A stretch of 11,173 bases of DNA. It comes from Ramicandelaber brevisporus. Taxonomy: Eukaryota; Kickxellomycota; Ramicandelaberales; Ramicandelaberaceae. A model generated the notes under the pieces. That model saw nothing but the letters and a program-made list of their open reading frames with translations, had not been told where the DNA came from and ran no database searches. Below, piece after piece: positions 8,735-11,173 of this stretch. Position numbers and translations under genes: made by a program. The stretch covers positions 1 to 11,173 of the forward strand of contig MU602910.1 of the NCBI GenBank assembly GCA_025201865.1, read 5' to 3'. Numbering within the stretch: the stretch's first letter is position 1; every line of letters begins with the position of its first letter.

Positions 8735-10453
8735 ATGAGCACACTCCAGCAGCCCCGTGTTGTCAAGGTGACGCTTGGCGAACTCACCAAGCGCCTCATT
8801 CTCGAGCCAAGCGATGTCCAGCTGGCTTCATCTTGGTCAAGCTTCGCAGCCAAAGTCGGCGAGCTCTTCAACTTGAGTGGGCCGGTTGAGTCACTGTCGT
8901 ACGTGGACGAGGATGGTGATTTGATTACATTTGCATCAGACGCTGAATGGAGAGAAGTTCAGGCTATGAGCCCACCAACCGAGCCGCTGAAGCTGCAGAT
9001 TGTACACCTGGGAATGTCAACAGCAAGCATTGCAAGCCAGCAGCAGCAACAACCGCAGGAAAATGAGCAGCACACTCAGCAGCAGCATCAAGCGCAGACG
9101 CAGACGCAGACGCAGACGCAGATTGTGGAGGATCTGCTGTCATCAAGTGTTTTGGGCGATGATAGTGAGAACGACATGGACATTGTCGTTATTCCACGCG
9201 AGGTTCCAATTAACGATGATGATGAGACGAGTGTGGATGAACAGGTGTCTCAGCAAGTTGAACCGGAAGCTAGTGGGGCAGTGTCTGATGAGGCGTCAAT
9301 TGTTGAACCAACAATGCCAAGTGTATCTCGAGTTTCAAGTCGTGGCTCATGGTCCTCAGAGGATGATGTTGACATCGAACATGTTGCTGACGTGGCTCCA
9401 CCGCAGCAGTTGGTTGAGCAGCCTCCAGCAGAACAACCAGTCGAACTGACTCGCTCATTAAACACTGAAGCTGTGACCAACCCTCCTGTAGCCCCAGTTT
9501 CTGAGCCCGAGCAGCCACCCGCTCCAGCTGCCGCTCCAGCTGCCATTCCGTCAGCTCCACCATCGGCTCCACCTTCAGGTCCACCATCAGGTCCGCCACC
9601 ACCACCACCGCTGCCTGCTCAGCATGATTATCCAATTCCATCCGTCTTGCGCGAGCCCTTGGCTGTTGCTTCGACCGAGATTGACAAATTGGTTGACGAG
9701 TTTACCTCAACCGCCAATGAGTATGCTGAGCGTCTTCGTACACTTGCTCGCGAGTATCCAACCGCCGAGGAGCGTGTTCGTCAGACTTTGTCTCACCTCA
9801 AGTCGCTGGTGTCGAGCACGGTCTCTGCCGCTCAGGTTGCACTGCAGTCAGCTGTTGGTGAGTTGACTACAGCTGCAACTGATGTGGCGAGAACTACAGA
9901 GCCTGAGATTTCAGAGCAACCAGCTCAGCAGTCAGCTCAGCAGACATCAGCTCCGTCTGCTGCAGTTGAGCCAGCTACTGTTTCCCAACAGCCGTCGACT
10001 CAACAGCCGCCAGCTCAGGAACATCCAGCTCAAGAGCATCTGCCCCAGGAGAGCGCCTCTGCTCCCCGCGTTCCAGGCGCATTCCCACCGTATCATCCAA
10101 GTTTGCGTCGTAACAATGTGATGGGATTCAATGCTCCACCCGGCCAGCGCCCGCCGTTTGTTTTCCCACCTGGTTTCACGCCGATTCAGCGGCTTGGCAC
10201 TGGCACACAGCAACCACAGCGGCCTCAGCAGCCACAGTCACGGCCACAGCCGCAGCCACCATTGCCACCACGCCCACTGCAGCAGCAGCAGACGGGTGCA
10301 GCTTCCTCCGACAATGCTCCAAATCGTGAACGCTATGCTGAACAGCTTCGTCAACTTCGTACAATGGGCATGACCGATGATGAATTGAACCTGGAGGTTT
10401 TGGCAGCTGTCGAAGGCAATCTCGAGCGCGCTCTCGATGTACTTCTCAATTAA
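8735..10453 (+). CDS. PB1-UBA protein, p62/NBR1-like ubiquitin receptor or shuttle
   Basis: This 572-residue protein has a PB1 domain at about 7-92, with a clear acidic OPCA motif (YVDEDGDL...SDAEW, 57-72) very like the one in p62, so it should pair with a basic PB1 face. A Gln/Thr-rich stretch (102-130) has a QT repeat. An acidic Ser-rich region (131-219) follows, then a Pro/Ala-rich linker (248-297), a predicted helical coiled-coil-like segment (313-385) and a second Gln/Pro-rich linker. The C-terminal UBA domain is at 531-572, with the MGM loop at 544-546 and an ALDVLL helix; it most resembles ubiquilin/Dsk2 UBAs. The order PB1 first and UBA last suggests a polymerising ubiquitin receptor for selective autophagy or proteasome delivery. 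No ZZ finger is possible because I see no cysteine, and no strong LIR motif stands out (FTPI at 481 is the best). The start is the first in-frame ATG, with A at -3. Confidence 0.82.
   Translation: MSTLQQPRVVKVTLGELTKRLILEPSDVQLASSWSSFAAKVGELFNLSGPVESLSYVDEDGDLITFASDAEWREVQAMSPPTEPLKLQIVHLGMSTASIASQQQQQPQENEQHTQQQHQAQTQTQTQTQIVEDLLSSSVLGDDSENDMDIVVIPREVPINDDDETSVDEQVSQQVEPEASGAVSDEASIVEPTMPSVSRVSSRGSWSSEDDVDIEHVADVAPPQQLVEQPPAEQPVELTRSLNTEAVTNPPVAPVSEPEQPPAPAAAPAAIPSAPPSAPPSGPPSGPPPPPPLPAQHDYPIPSVLREPLAVASTEIDKLVDEFTSTANEYAERLRTLAREYPTAEERVRQTLSHLKSLVSSTVSAAQVALQSAVGELTTAATDVARTTEPEISEQPAQQSAQQTSAPSAAVEPATVSQQPSTQQPPAQEHPAQEHLPQESASAPRVPGAFPPYHPSLRRNNVMGFNAPPGQRPPFVFPPGFTPIQRLGTGTQQPQRPQQPQSRPQPQPPLPPRPLQQQQTGAASSDNAPNRERYAEQLRQLRTMGMTDDELNLEVLAAVEGNLERALDVLLN
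9095..9122 (+). repeat. CAGACG hexanucleotide repeat (Gln-Thr) in PB1-UBA gene
   Basis: Four tandem CAGACG units and a partial fifth encode alternating Gln-Thr at residues about 121-129. Such coding microsatellites vary in length between strains. Confidence 0.85.
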
Positions 10454-10949
10454 CTTCTTCTTTTCTTTTACTTCTTTTCTTCTTTTTCTATAACACACTC
10501 ACTTAACTCTTTGTAAGCCTTTTACTTCTTTCTTCATTATTTCTTTTTTTAAATCAAAATCTCATTGAAAGTCTATAGTAAATCAATTGAATATATCGAT
10601 TCACCTTATTCACAGGTGGATGTTCATTATTTTTTCTTTCGAGTTTAAATGTTTTACTGGAGGCGGATATGTTCAGATGTATGTTGGAGCCCGTGTCCTG
10701 TGTATACTAAAAAAATGCTGACATACATAATCATGTGTTGTACAAAAAAGGGAGGGGACAAAAGAGGCAGCTGTTTTCGCAGTCTTGGCAAAAACGATGT
10801 GTTACTTAAATATCCTCAAACTGACTGCGGCGCTCGAAACAGTGACAATATCCACTCCAGCATCAACATCAACATCAACTTTCATCTAACAACCCCGCTT
10901 GACACTTTTGGCTTATTGTTCTTTTCCTGTGACTGATTTAAGCAGATCT
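10454..10949. other. PB1-UBA 3' flank and intergenic spacer
   Basis: A T/C-rich tract follows the TAA stop, then A/T-rich sequence typical of a fungal 3' end, without an exact AATAAA. A small hairpin lies at 10599-10621 and three CATCAA units at about 10861-10880. A 95-codon open frame from ATG 10649 to 10936 has T at -3 and no recognisable domain; I do not call it a gene. Confidence 0.5.
10599..10621. repeat. Small hairpin in the PB1-UBA 3' flank
   Basis: Eight-base arms (ATTCACCT and AGGTGGAT) pair with one G-U wobble around a 7-nt loop, about 145 nt after the stop. It could be part of 3'-end structure or chance. Confidence 0.4.
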
Positions 10950-11147
10950 TATAAATACTCTTTGTTAGCTCTCTCTTTACATCGTATAGTCAAGGCAACT
11001 GCCTCCTCCTCTCCAGTCTTACATACAAACAACGAAAGCACAGCTCTGAATCTCGTAGCCATAAACACAGCCTCCCACCGACAAGTGCGGATTCAAGCCA
11101 CGTTTTTTTTTTTATATTTCACTCTCCTCTCAATCTTTGCTGACGAG
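10950..11147 (+). promoter_or_regulatory. TATA box and leader of the next gene
   Basis: TATAAATA at 10950-10957 is the best TATA match in the window. Pyrimidine-rich, ATG-free sequence runs about 190 nt to the ATG at 11148, matching the leader style of the other genes here. A T run lies at 11103-11113. Confidence 0.5.
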
Positions 11148-11173
11148 ATGCTTGCAGCTGCTCTCTCGCTGCT
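11148..11173 (+). CDS. Start of a downstream gene, cut by the window end
   Basis: The first ATG after the TATA box at 10950 opens a frame reading MLAAALSL before the sequence ends. G is at -3. The hydrophobic, Ala/Leu-rich start would suit a signal peptide or membrane anchor, but eight residues cannot show the product. The call rests mainly on the upstream TATA box and ATG-free leader. Confidence 0.4.

Noticed and set aside
10649-10936. 95-codon frame in the last intergenic region
   Set aside because: Poor start context (T at -3), no family resemblance, and no CA-rich ATG-free leader in front of it, unlike the genes accepted here. It could be reconsidered if transcripts were found.

Overview
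The window looks like nuclear DNA of a fungus. The strongest marker is a minus-strand gene of the fungus-specific MTC1 family. A Mig1/CreA-type two-finger zinc-finger regulator, a PB1-UBA protein and a fast-evolving F-box/LRR-like protein support this. All readable genes are single uninterrupted open frames rich in Gln, Pro, Thr or Ser tracts, separated by pyrimidine- and CA-rich spacers. An early-diverging lineage such as Kickxellomycotina would fit the F-box gene style, but that placement is only an impression.

Layout, left to right: (1) 1-466, 5' flank with a CAA-rich, ATG-free leader from about 250; (2) 467-1021 (+), small one-pass membrane protein with a His/Pro-rich tail; (3) a 34-bp convergent spacer; (4) 1056-2468 (-), MTC1-like protein; (5) 2469-2658, short divergent promoter with CA-rich leaders on both sides; (6) 2659-4113 (+), F-box protein with an LRR-like body; (7) 4114-6328, a 2.2-kb non-coding block of simple repeats, whose last 1,707 nt contain no ATG on the + strand; (8) 6329-8026 (+), Mig1/CreA-type C2H2 regulator; (9) 8027-8734, 3' flank with a strong hairpin, then a TATA-like box and leader; (10) 8735-10453 (+), PB1-UBA protein with no cysteine; (11) 10454-11147, 3' flank, then a TATA box and leader; (12) 11148 to the window end (+), apparent start of another gene encoding a hydrophobic N-terminus.

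The genes do not form an obvious pathway. Two concern ubiquitin (a probable SCF substrate adaptor and a UBA receptor or shuttle), one probably carbon-source transcription, and one membrane traffic/telomere-capping genetics. No mobile element, rRNA, tRNA, CRISPR array, virus or toxin gene was recognised.

The most notable signal is the ATG desert of about 1.7 kb upstream of the zinc-finger gene. It suggests an exceptionally long scanned 5' leader or a chain of alternative start sites. Embedded in it is a run of eight overlapping consensus 5' splice donors.
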